Of a stretch of DNA of 24,098 bases, positions 16,872-23,758 are shown piece by piece. Under the pieces are notes generated by a model. The model made no database searches, was not told where the DNA came from, and was given only the letters and a program-made list of their open reading frames with translations. Source of the stretch: Aquimarina sp. (lineage in GTDB: Bacteria; Bacteroidota; Bacteroidia; Flavobacteriales; Flavobacteriaceae); assembly GCA_002697475.1 (NCBI GenBank), contig NZVW01000069.1, positions 1-24,098 on the forward strand, read 5' to 3'. Positions within the stretch are counted from its first letter, which is position 1. Each line of letters begins with the position of its first letter. The translations under genes were made by a program, and so were the position numbers.

Positions 16872-17357
16872 CTATGCAATACAAACCAGTTGACCTGGAT
16901 AATTGATTAATTCATTTTCGCTCGTTATCAAAATAGCTTTGGAAGCATATGAAATTAGTGAATTAATAATTTCGTCATCTGATGCGTTAGGATTTTTAAG
17001 AAAAAATTGTCTTCCTGTTTGGTTGTTGTGAAGATCCATTGCCTTTTCCAGTACATTATTGGGTGATAGTTCTTCATGAAGATCAGTGAACTTTGCCGCC
17101 CAGTCTACTGATTTTTCCTTGTTGGCTGTTATAGCGAGAGTGTCTTTAGCAATTAATACATTCCACAAAGCATGACGAAAAGCATTCTCAGGACCATGTC
17201 CGTGATGAGCCTTTTTATAGAGTTTTTCACAGATGACAACAGTCCTTTTAGTCGCTTTAATCGTAGGATAAACCAAAAGAGGATTACGAATAGATATTCC
17301 AGCCAATCTGAATAGTTTCCTAAAATTCAGCCCTCTTATGACCTTCCATATATTCAC
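16872..17357 (-). CDS. DUF6973-like conserved protein in the heme operon
   Basis: This 161-residue protein starts at a GTG that overlaps the hemE stop in TAGTG; no ATG is available nearby in frame. The core HGHGPENAFRHALWNVLIA (about 52-70) plus a later DLHEE and MDLHNNQTGRQFF (about 92-117) form a His/Asp-rich pattern that I link with the DUF6973 family. The conserved His and Asp could bind a metal or form an active site, but no function is established to my knowledge. There is no signal peptide. The basic N terminus (about 1-40) may lie near the membrane. Tight coupling to hemE upstream and to the K+ transporter gene downstream (one-base gap) places it in the same transcript. Confidence 0.65.
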   Translation of the reverse strand: MNIWKVIRGLNFRKLFRLAGISIRNPLLVYPTIKATKRTVVICEKLYKKAHHGHGPENAFRHALWNVLIAKDTLAITANKEKSVDWAAKFTDLHEELSPNNVLEKAMDLHNNQTGRQFFLKNPNASDDEIINSLISYASKAILITSENELINYPGQLVCIA

Positions 17358-18382
17358 TACCCTCTATACTCTTTAACAGCATCCACAAATGCCCTGGCAT
17401 GATCCACCGGAATATTTGGTAAAATTCCGTGACCTAAATTAGCCACATACTTATCTTTACCAAAATCAGTAATCATTTGATTCACCATTTTTTTGATGTC
17501 TGGTATAGGAGATAATAGTCTGCTTGGATCAAAATTACCCTGAAGCGTTATATTTCCTCCGGTTAAGTATCGGGCATTTCTGGCAGAACAGGTCCAGTCT
17601 ACCCCCAATGCTGATGCTCCTGATTTTGCCATATCCTGAAGAGCGAACCAACACCCTTTACCAAATACGATAACTTCAGTTTCATCTTTTAAAGCATCAA
17701 CTATCTGCTGAATATATTTCCAGGAGAACTCCTGATAATCTACTGGAGATAACATTCCTCCCCAGCTGTCAAATACCTGCACCGCATTAACTCCTGTGGC
17801 TACCTTTGCTTTTAAATAAGCAATAGTAGTATCTGTAATCTTTTGTAGAAGATTATGAGCAGCTTCAGGTTGCGAAAAACAAAATCCTTTAGCAATATCA
17901 AAATTCTTAGATCCCTGACCCTGTACAGCATAACAAAGAATAGTCCAAGGCGATCCTGCAAAGCCAATTAAAGGAACCCTATTATCCAACATTTCCTTGG
18001 TTAACGTAATAGCATCCATCACATAACCCAATTCTTCCTGAATATCAGGAACTACGACCTGATCTACATCCTTTTGAGATCGTATTGGATTCGGTAACCA
18101 GGGGCCTACTCCATTCTTCATCTCTACCTCTATGTTCATTGCCTGAGGTATGACTAAAATGTCACTAAACAAAATTGCGGCATCAGGACCAATAATATCA
18201 ATGGGTTGTACTGTAATTTCTGCAGCTAGTTCAGGGGTACGACAACGTGTAAAAAAGTCATACTTTTCCTTTAATGCCATAAATTCAGGAAGGTATCTAC
18301 CTGCCTGACGCATCATCCATACCGGTGGTCTTTCAACTGTTTCACCTCTTAATGCCTTAAGAAATAAGTCATTCTTTATCAT
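17357..18382 (-). CDS. hemE: Uroporphyrinogen decarboxylase
   Basis: HemE removes four carboxyl groups from uroporphyrinogen III to make coproporphyrinogen III. The 341-residue sequence has the N-terminal signature RPPVWMMRQAGRYLPEF (about 18-34) with the catalytic Arg, the second signature GFAGSPWTILCYAVQG (about 139-154), VQVFDSWGG near 200, and the C-terminal NLGHGILPNIP motif near 316. Length and start (ATG) are normal. It lies 45 bases after hemD, and its TAG overlaps the GTG of the DUF6973-like gene. The hemD-hemE gap is AT-rich and shows no clear promoter, so it probably belongs to the hemA operon. Confidence 0.97.
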   Translation of the reverse strand: MIKNDLFLKALRGETVERPPVWMMRQAGRYLPEFMALKEKYDFFTRCRTPELAAEITVQPIDIIGPDAAILFSDILVIPQAMNIEVEMKNGVGPWLPNPIRSQKDVDQVVVPDIQEELGYVMDAITLTKEMLDNRVPLIGFAGSPWTILCYAVQGQGSKNFDIAKGFCFSQPEAAHNLLQKITDTTIAYLKAKVATGVNAVQVFDSWGGMLSPVDYQEFSWKYIQQIVDALKDETEVIVFGKGCWFALQDMAKSGASALGVDWTCSARNARYLTGGNITLQGNFDPSRLLSPIPDIKKMVNQMITDFGKDKYVANLGHGILPNIPVDHARAFVDAVKEYRG

Positions 18383-18427
18383 AATATTCTTTATACTTTT
18401 TATAAAATCTGCTTTATAATATGCAGA

Positions 18428-19081
18428 CTAAAAATATTTTACCGCCTGTACAATAACATTCTCTACTGTGGGTCGGTTAGCAATGATCACTTTATCTGTA
18501 TAGGTCTTAATCTCATCAGCAGTGGTATGACCAATACAAAACGCAATACTATCTTCTATATAATTAGCAGCTAAGAAGCTTTTTACTCCTGATGGACTAA
18601 AGAAAAACACACCATCAAAAATTCTATCAAACTCTTTTAAATTAGCAAGCGTTTCATAAACCACTATTTCCTTGTAATCTATATGATTTTTATCCAAAGC
18701 TTCCGGTAATTCATCTCTTCTGATATTTCCACAAAAAAAATGAAAATTTTCGTTTTCGTACTTGTCTATAAGTACCTCTGCCAGTGTAGCTGCATTTGCG
18801 GCCTGTTCTTTAACCTCATAGCCATCATCGGATAAGAGTGTTTTTGTTTTTTCTCCTACACAAAAACAATTTTCTATTTTAATTTCTTTATCCTTAATCG
18901 CTCTCACTGCATTACCACTTGTAAATATGGCATTTTTGATGGTTGTATCATCAAGTTCAAAAGGAATAGGCTCAGTAGTTATACTGTCATATTCTACAAA
19001 TGCTATATCCGCATTAAGTAATAATTCCTTTTGAGAGGCTGTTAGTGTCTTGGTTGATAATATGGTAGGTTGGTACTCCAC
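18428..19081 (-). CDS. hemD: Uroporphyrinogen III synthase
   Basis: HemD closes and flips ring D of hydroxymethylbilane to give uroporphyrinogen III. The family is poorly conserved. Identification rests on position directly after hemC, a length of 217 residues, and typical elements: TILSTKTLT at the start, SGNAVRAI near 55, CVGEKTKTLL near 75, and FFSPSGVKSF near 160 followed by CIGHTTADEI near 182. The start codon is GTG at 19081, one base after the hemC TAA; no in-frame ATG is available close by. The short intergenic spacing points to coupled translation with hemC. Confidence 0.9.
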   Translation of the reverse strand: MEYQPTILSTKTLTASQKELLLNADIAFVEYDSITTEPIPFELDDTTIKNAIFTSGNAVRAIKDKEIKIENCFCVGEKTKTLLSDDGYEVKEQAANAATLAEVLIDKYENENFHFFCGNIRRDELPEALDKNHIDYKEIVVYETLANLKEFDRIFDGVFFFSPSGVKSFLAANYIEDSIAFCIGHTTADEIKTYTDKVIIANRPTVENVIVQAVKYF

Positions 19082-19082
19082 T

Positions 19083-19994
19083 TTATTTTAGTTTTTCTTT
19101 GATTTTTTGCATCAATATATCTCCGCCATTAGCCAACACCTCATCTGCACACTGTTCTCCAAAACCATTAAGGTGAGTAATCGGTATTTTTTTAGCTATT
19201 GTAATTTTCTCCTTTCCATCTAAAGAAAACAGTGCACCTTCAAAATTCAACATATCTCCTGATATTGTAGCTAATGCTCCAATGGGTGCTGTGCAGCCTC
19301 CTTCAAGTTTTCTTAAAAAACTACGTTCTATGTGTACACATTGTTGTGTTTCCTTATCGTTTAGTTTTGCTACTGCTTCTTTACAAAAGGCATCTTCTTT
19401 ATTAACAACGACTAACATTGCTCCCTGAGCTGGCGCGGGGATCATCCAATCCAGATCAATATAGTTATCGGGCTTTAAATCAATACGCTCTAAACCTGCT
19501 GCAGCAAAGATGGCTCCATTCCAGGTATTATCATTTAATTTCTGCATCCGGGTATTGACATTACCTCTTAAATCAACCACTTTGTGACCAGGATATTTAT
19601 GTAACCACTGCGCTTTTCTTCGTAAACTACCAGTGGCAATAATTCCATCTCGATCCAGGAAATCCAAACCTTTATGAACTAAAATATCCTTAACATTAGC
19701 CCTGGACAACACTGCGCCTTCTATAATCCCTTTAGGTAACAATGTTGGTACATCCTTCATAGAATGTACAGCAATATCCACATCTCCGTTGATCATTGCT
19801 ATATCCAAAGTTTTGGTAAATATACCAGTGATACCTAACTCATACAAGGGCTTATCCAGTATAATATCTCCGGTCGATTTTACAGGCACTAAGGATGTGG
19901 TATATCCAAGATTTTCCAGTTTATCTTTAACCAAATTAGCTTGCCATAATGCAAGTTCACTATCTCTGGTACCGATTCGGATGGTCTTTGTCAA
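19083..19994 (-). CDS. hemC: Hydroxymethylbilane synthase (porphobilinogen deaminase)
   Basis: HemC joins four porphobilinogen units into hydroxymethylbilane on a dipyrromethane cofactor. The 303-residue protein shows IRIGTRDSELALWQA at the N terminus, HSMKDVPT near 77, TGSLRRKAQ near 121, DLRGNVNTRM near 141 and the cofactor-binding C234 in LEGGCTAPIGA. The start has to be TTG at 19994: the hemA amber codon lies two codons upstream in the same frame, and no ATG or GTG occurs between. Translation therefore probably relies on re-initiation after hemA termination. Length is normal. Confidence 0.96.
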   Translation of the reverse strand: MTKTIRIGTRDSELALWQANLVKDKLENLGYTTSLVPVKSTGDIILDKPLYELGITGIFTKTLDIAMINGDVDIAVHSMKDVPTLLPKGIIEGAVLSRANVKDILVHKGLDFLDRDGIIATGSLRRKAQWLHKYPGHKVVDLRGNVNTRMQKLNDNTWNGAIFAAAGLERIDLKPDNYIDLDWMIPAPAQGAMLVVVNKEDAFCKEAVAKLNDKETQQCVHIERSFLRKLEGGCTAPIGALATISGDMLNFEGALFSLDGKEKITIAKKIPITHLNGFGEQCADEVLANGGDILMQKIKEKLK

Positions 19995-19997
19995 AAA

Positions 19998-21248
19998 CTA
20001 TTTATTTTGAAGTTGAAACACTTTTCTAATCAATTCCAGGCTTTCATCTGCTGAGGTATTATCCTCTCTTAGATGATTAGCAAAGTGATTTGTTATTTTT
20101 TGTATGATTCTGTCTCCTATTAGTTCAGCCTGCTCTTCGTCAAAACCGGTATATTTCTTTTTTTGCTGATGTATCTCAGCATCTTTAAGGTAACTTAATT
20201 TTTTCTTTAAAGCCCTGATAGTCGGTGCAAACTTTCTGGTCTCCAGCCAATCATTAAATTCTGTTTTAATATCTTCTATAATACTTTCTGCCTGCGGAAT
20301 GTATTGTTTCCTTCTTTGTAGCGTATCATCCGTCATCTTTGATAAATAATCCAAATGCACCAGTGTTACATTAGGTAACTCAGTTACATCGTCAGCTACA
20401 TTTTTAGGTATGGATAAGTCAAGTATCAGTAAAGGTTTATCAGAATAAATCAATTGTTTAGAAATGGTAGGTTTCTGTGCCCCTGTAGCCACAATTAATA
20501 TATCGGCACTCTTTATTTCTGCCTGTATATTGGCATAATCCTTAACTACTAGATTAAACTTACCCGCTACTTTTTCTGCCTTTTTTTTAGTTCTGTTAAT
20601 TAAAACAATGTGATCATTATGAGTATGCTTAATCAGATTTTCACAAGTATTCCTTCCTATTTTTCCAGTTCCAAAAAGCAGAATGTTCTTTTCTGAAATC
20701 TGATCTACATTTTTTAGGATATATTGTACTGAAGCAAAAGAAACCGAAGTAGCACCAGAGGATATCTCTGTTTCATTTTTAATTCTTTTACTGGCCTGTA
20801 TCACAGCATTAATTAATCGCTCTAAGAACGGATTGGTCAGCTCATATTTTTTTGATACTTTAAAGCTTTTCTTTAACTGGCTGATAATCTCAAAATCTCC
20901 TAAAATCTGACTATCCAAACCTGTGCCTACTCGAAACAAATGAGAAACTGCATGACCATTTTTATGTACATAGGCCACTTTTTCAAACTCTTCTACAGTT
21001 CCATGTGTATGTTCACAAAGCAATTTGATGAGCTGAAAAGGGTGTTGAGCAAAACCGTGTAACTCTGTTCTGTTACACGTAGAAGTAACCAAAAGACCTT
21101 CTACTCCTTCTTCCTTAGCCTGACGCAAAATAGCTTCACGCGTTTCATCATTAACACTAAAGTGTCCTCTGATTTCAGCATCAGCTTTTTTATAGCTTAG
21201 TCCTATGGTATAAAAATGTGTTCCCTTTGCTTGCAGATGAGGCTCCAT
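19998..21248 (-). CDS. hemA: Glutamyl-tRNA reductase
   Basis: HemA reduces glutamyl-tRNA(Glu) to glutamate-1-semialdehyde with NADPH, the first committed and usually rate-controlling step of C5 heme synthesis. The 416-residue sequence has STCNRTELHG (about 56-65) with the catalytic Cys, LFRVGTGLDSQILGDFEI near 104-121, a Rossmann segment LLFGTGKIGRNT near 195, and a long helical C-terminal dimerisation domain. The order hemA-hemC-hemD-hemE is a standard heme operon. A -7-like box lies at 21273-21280, giving a short leader. A divergent AraC regulator shares the upstream region and is a candidate controller. The gene ends in TAG in frame with hemC. Confidence 0.97.
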   Translation of the reverse strand: MEPHLQAKGTHFYTIGLSYKKADAEIRGHFSVNDETREAILRQAKEEGVEGLLVTSTCNRTELHGFAQHPFQLIKLLCEHTHGTVEEFEKVAYVHKNGHAVSHLFRVGTGLDSQILGDFEIISQLKKSFKVSKKYELTNPFLERLINAVIQASKRIKNETEISSGATSVSFASVQYILKNVDQISEKNILLFGTGKIGRNTCENLIKHTHNDHIVLINRTKKKAEKVAGKFNLVVKDYANIQAEIKSADILIVATGAQKPTISKQLIYSDKPLLILDLSIPKNVADDVTELPNVTLVHLDYLSKMTDDTLQRRKQYIPQAESIIEDIKTEFNDWLETRKFAPTIRALKKKLSYLKDAEIHQQKKKYTGFDEEQAELIGDRIIQKITNHFANHLREDNTSADESLELIRKVFQLQNK

Positions 21249-21272
21249 CTAATCCTTTAATTTATTCCGTAA

Positions 21273-21280
21273 CAAAAATA
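21273..21280 (-). promoter_or_regulatory. Putative -7 box of the hemA operon
   Basis: Read on the minus strand this is TATTTTTG, matching TAnnTTTG. It ends 24 bases before the hemA ATG, which would give a leader of roughly 15-20 bases. The nearest TTG candidate for -33 is about 26 bases away, somewhat farther than usual. Confidence 0.45.
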
Positions 21281-21375
21281 TTCTTCTTAAATGATAAAAA
21301 ATAACGCAAGAAGGTTTTAAAGTGTCGGTATTTGCTAATAATATCTTAAAATGCTGAAACAATGGGGAAAAGCCT

Positions 21376-21383
21376 TATTTTTG
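21376..21383 (+). promoter_or_regulatory. Putative -7 box of the AraC regulator gene
   Basis: TATTTTTG matches TAnnTTTG and lies 64 bases before the regulator start codon. The expected leader of about 60 bases would contain the 17-bp inverted repeat at 21414-21430. No clear -33 TTG is seen. Confidence 0.45.
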
Positions 21384-21413
21384 TGATGTTCTCAAAGTAG
21401 TTCATTACGCTAT

Positions 21414-21430
21414 TTTAGAATTATTCTAAA
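21414..21430. promoter_or_regulatory. PerR/Fur-like 7-1-7 inverted repeat
   Basis: TTTAGAAT-T-ATTCTAAA is a perfect inverted repeat with a one-base centre. Its core TTAGAATTATTCTAA differs from the Bacillus PerR box (TTATAATnATTATAA) only by one symmetrical substitution. It sits 17 bases before the AraC-regulator start and downstream of the candidate -7 box, where a bound protein would block transcription. Fur-family binding is an inference. Confidence 0.55.
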
Positions 21431-21447
21431 TAAATAACGGAAATATC

Positions 21448-22338
21448 ATGGAAATAGAATTAAAAAATAACGCTCCTGGTACATTAGAAGAAACTAAGAT
21501 TGAGGAAGGTTTTTTTATTTTGAAATTCAACAACGAAAATGATGATATTCAGAGAGTTGTGCGAAATATTGACAGCAGTTACATTCAATTTCATTTCTGT
21601 ATCAAAGGTGCTGTAAAGTTCAATTTTAACAATGGAAGTTATGCCTTAAATCTAAATGAGGAAAATTCTCTTCTTTTATATAATCCTCAGCGAGACTTAC
21701 CTATGAATCTTGAAATGGAGCCTGACTCCTGGTTAATATCAATTCTGGTTTCCATAAAGAAATTTCATTCTCTTTTTTCAAGAGAAGCTGACTATATTCC
21801 TTTTCTGAGTGAAGAAAATAAAGATAAGAAGTATTATACAGATGGTAGTATAAACCCTTCCATGGCGGTCGTACTAAATCAAATTATGAATTTTAGCTTA
21901 CATCCATCTATCAAACTTCTGTATTTTAAGGGCAAAGCTTATGAACTCATCAGTCTCTATTTTAACCGACCTGAGGATGCAGATATTGAACAGTGCCCAT
22001 TTTTAGTTGATGAAGAAAATGTTTTGAAAATTAAAAAGGCAAAGGAGATCATCATCAATAGAATGTCAGAGCCTCCCACTCTACAGGAACTCTCTAATGA
22101 AATTGGTTTGTCCCTAAATAAACTCAAGGATGGTTTTAAGCAAATCTATGGTGAGCCTGTATACACTTTCTTATTTGATTATAAAATGGAGGTGGCCCGC
22201 AAGCTATTAGCCTCAGGAAGCATGAATGTAAATGAGGTAGGATTAAAGGTAGGATATAGTACTGCCAGTCATTTTATAGCTGCGTTCCGTAAGAAATTTG
22301 GAACTACTCCAAAAAAATACATTAGCAGTATTCACTAA
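21448..22338 (+). CDS. AraC-family transcriptional regulator at the heme locus
   Basis: This 296-residue protein has an N-terminal sensory domain (about 1-175) and a C-terminal AraC/XylS DNA-binding domain (about 195-293) with two helix-turn-helix motifs. LQELSNEIGLSLNKLKDGFK is the first, and VGLKVGYSTASHFIAAFRKKFGTTPKKY the second, with the family's classic ending. The linker carries C183-P184 in EQCPFLVDEE. As I recall, this Cys-Pro motif is common in Bacteroidota AraC regulators resembling PchR, which respond to siderophores or iron. Cys-Pro is also the core of heme-regulatory motifs. The gene is divergent from hemA and upstream of hemH, and this position makes heme-gene control likely. 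The 7-1-7 inverted repeat in its leader suggests that a Fur-family protein controls it in turn. The effector is unknown. Confidence 0.88.
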   Translation: MEIELKNNAPGTLEETKIEEGFFILKFNNENDDIQRVVRNIDSSYIQFHFCIKGAVKFNFNNGSYALNLNEENSLLLYNPQRDLPMNLEMEPDSWLISILVSIKKFHSLFSREADYIPFLSEENKDKKYYTDGSINPSMAVVLNQIMNFSLHPSIKLLYFKGKAYELISLYFNRPEDADIEQCPFLVDEENVLKIKKAKEIIINRMSEPPTLQELSNEIGLSLNKLKDGFKQIYGEPVYTFLFDYKMEVARKLLASGSMNVNEVGLKVGYSTASHFIAAFRKKFGTTPKKYISSIH

Positions 22339-22515
22339 TTAATTTTCCTTTGAAGAAGGAATTCCTACTCCTTTTTGTAAAGATACAATTGAATCGTACA
22401 TGCCGCGATCGTCTTCGGACACATCTCCTATGACATGGACATATTCAAATTGTTCAAGAAGCTCTAATAAAAAAGGAAGCTTTTCACTTTCTACATCAAG
22501 AATAATACGTTTCAT
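22339..22515 (-). CDS. Small uncharacterised protein, 58 aa
   Basis: A 58-codon frame starts with ATG at 22515 and stops at 22339, directly against the AraC-gene stop codon with no base between. The protein begins MKRIILDVESEKLPFLLELL and continues EQFEYVHVIGDVSEDDRG, ending GIPSSKEN. A beta strand followed by a helix and then a second strand is likely. Small Bacteroidota proteins with a similar N terminus, annotated as antitoxin-like or hypothetical, are familiar, but no toxin gene is adjacent. A -7-like box lies upstream at 22546-22553. Coding status rests on the frame filling most of an otherwise empty gap, a protein-like composition and the exact convergence. Function unknown. Confidence 0.6.
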   Translation of the reverse strand: MKRIILDVESEKLPFLLELLEQFEYVHVIGDVSEDDRGMYDSIVSLQKGVGIPSSKEN

Positions 22516-22545
22516 TTTGTTGCTTTTTTGATTTCCCTAAAAATA

Positions 22546-22553
22546 CAAAAATA
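22546..22553 (-). promoter_or_regulatory. Putative -7 box of the 58-aa gene
   Basis: On the minus strand the bases read TATTTTTG, matching TAnnTTTG, 30 bases before the ATG at 22515. No clear -33 element is seen; the match could be chance in AT-rich DNA. Confidence 0.35.
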
Positions 22554-22608
22554 AAATATCCAAGGTAAAGGCTTAAGTGAATTTAACGTCTCAAAAACAA
22601 TTTTATAT

Positions 22609-22622
22609 ATACAAGGTTGTAT
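22609..22622. promoter_or_regulatory. 6-2-6 inverted repeat upstream of hemH
   Basis: ATACAA-GG-TTGTAT is an inverted repeat lying about 63 bases before the hemH -7 box and between hemH and the 58-aa gene. It could bind a dimeric regulator, but such short AT-rich repeats also arise by chance. Confidence 0.3.
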
Positions 22623-22684
22623 TTATAAATGGATCAATAAATAAGTCTTATCATTTTTTTATAACTACACCTGTATATACTTCG

Positions 22685-22692
22685 TATTTTTG
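22685..22692 (+). promoter_or_regulatory. Putative -7 box of hemH
   Basis: TATTTTTG matches TAnnTTTG and ends only 7 bases before the first possible hemH start (ATG 22700) and 16 before the preferred one (ATG 22709). The mRNA would have almost no leader. No clear -33 TTG is present. Confidence 0.45.
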
Positions 22693-22708
22693 CTGAAAAT
22701 TGAATGCT

Positions 22709-23752
22709 ATGAGCAAAGGAGTTTTACTCATTAATTTAGGTTCTCCAGATAGTACGGACCCAAAAGATGTAAAAAAATATCTTGATGAATTCCTTATGGA
22801 CCCAAGAGTTATCGATGTTCCGTATTGGGCAAGAACCTTACTAGTTCGAGGGATTATCCTAAATACCAGACCTAAAAAATCAGCAGAAGCATATCAAAAA
22901 ATCTGGTGGGACGAAGGTTCTCCTCTTATTGTCATTTCAGAAAGATTGCAGAACAAAGTGCAGGAAAACAGTGATGTCCCTGTAGGTCTTGCGATGCGCT
23001 ATGGCTCTATGAGCATAAAGAAAGGGCTTCAGCAATTGGTTGATCAGGGAGTAGACGAGATTCTATTAGTACCTCTTTATCCTCAATTTGCTATGGCAAC
23101 CACAGAAACTATATTGGTTTTAGCTGAGGAACTGCGTAAAGAATATTTTCCTCGAGTTACTTTTACGAATTTGCCCGCATTTTACAACAACTCAGATTAT
23201 ATTGAGGTTTTATCCAAAAGTATTAACGAAAAACTAGTAGGTCTAGACTATGAACATCTTCTATTTTCATATCACGGAGTCCCTGAAAGACATATTCGCA
23301 AAAGCGATATAACTAAATCTCATTGCAAAATTGACGGATCTTGTTGTAAAACCCCATCAGCAGCACACCAATACTGTTATCGACACCAATGTTATGAAAC
23401 TACAAGACTAGTTGCGGAAAAACTGAATTTAAAAGACGACACCTATTCCACCTCATTTCAATCCAGATTAGGATTCGATCCTTGGTTACAACCCTATACA
23501 GACCGTACAATTGAAAGAATGGGAAAACAAGGAATTAAAAAAATGGCTATCGTTACTCCTGCCTTCGTTTCTGATTGTTTAGAAACCCTTGAGGAGATTG
23601 CTATGGAAGGCGAAGAAATATTCCACGAAGTTGGTGGTAAAGAATTTACAACCATTCCTTGTTTAAATGACCGGGATGATTGGGCTGGTTTGTTAGCCGA
23701 CTGGATTAAAAATTGGGTAGAACAAAAAACACCTTTAACCACTGAAACTTAA
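22709..23752 (+). CDS. hemH: Ferrochelatase with cysteine-rich insertion
   Basis: HemH inserts Fe2+ into protoporphyrin IX at the membrane surface. I use the ATG at 22709 (MSKGVLLINLGSP), since family members start here; an in-frame ATG at 22700 adds three residues. The 347-residue protein has LLFSYHGVPERH near 184-195 with the metal-binding His189, TSFQSRLGFDPWLQPYT near 248-264, and SDCLETLEE near 288-296 with the catalytic Glu292. Between the His motif and FQSR there is an insertion compared with E. coli HemH, containing C206, C212, C213, C223 and C228. Such Cys groups bind a [2Fe-2S] cluster in some bacterial ferrochelatases. The MATE gene follows six bases after the stop, so the two are co-transcribed. 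The gene lies downstream of the AraC regulator on the same strand. Confidence 0.96.
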   Translation: MSKGVLLINLGSPDSTDPKDVKKYLDEFLMDPRVIDVPYWARTLLVRGIILNTRPKKSAEAYQKIWWDEGSPLIVISERLQNKVQENSDVPVGLAMRYGSMSIKKGLQQLVDQGVDEILLVPLYPQFAMATTETILVLAEELRKEYFPRVTFTNLPAFYNNSDYIEVLSKSINEKLVGLDYEHLLFSYHGVPERHIRKSDITKSHCKIDGSCCKTPSAAHQYCYRHQCYETTRLVAEKLNLKDDTYSTSFQSRLGFDPWLQPYTDRTIERMGKQGIKKMAIVTPAFVSDCLETLEEIAMEGEEIFHEVGGKEFTTIPCLNDRDDWAGLLADWIKNWVEQKTPLTTET

Positions 23753-23758
23753 TCTCTA

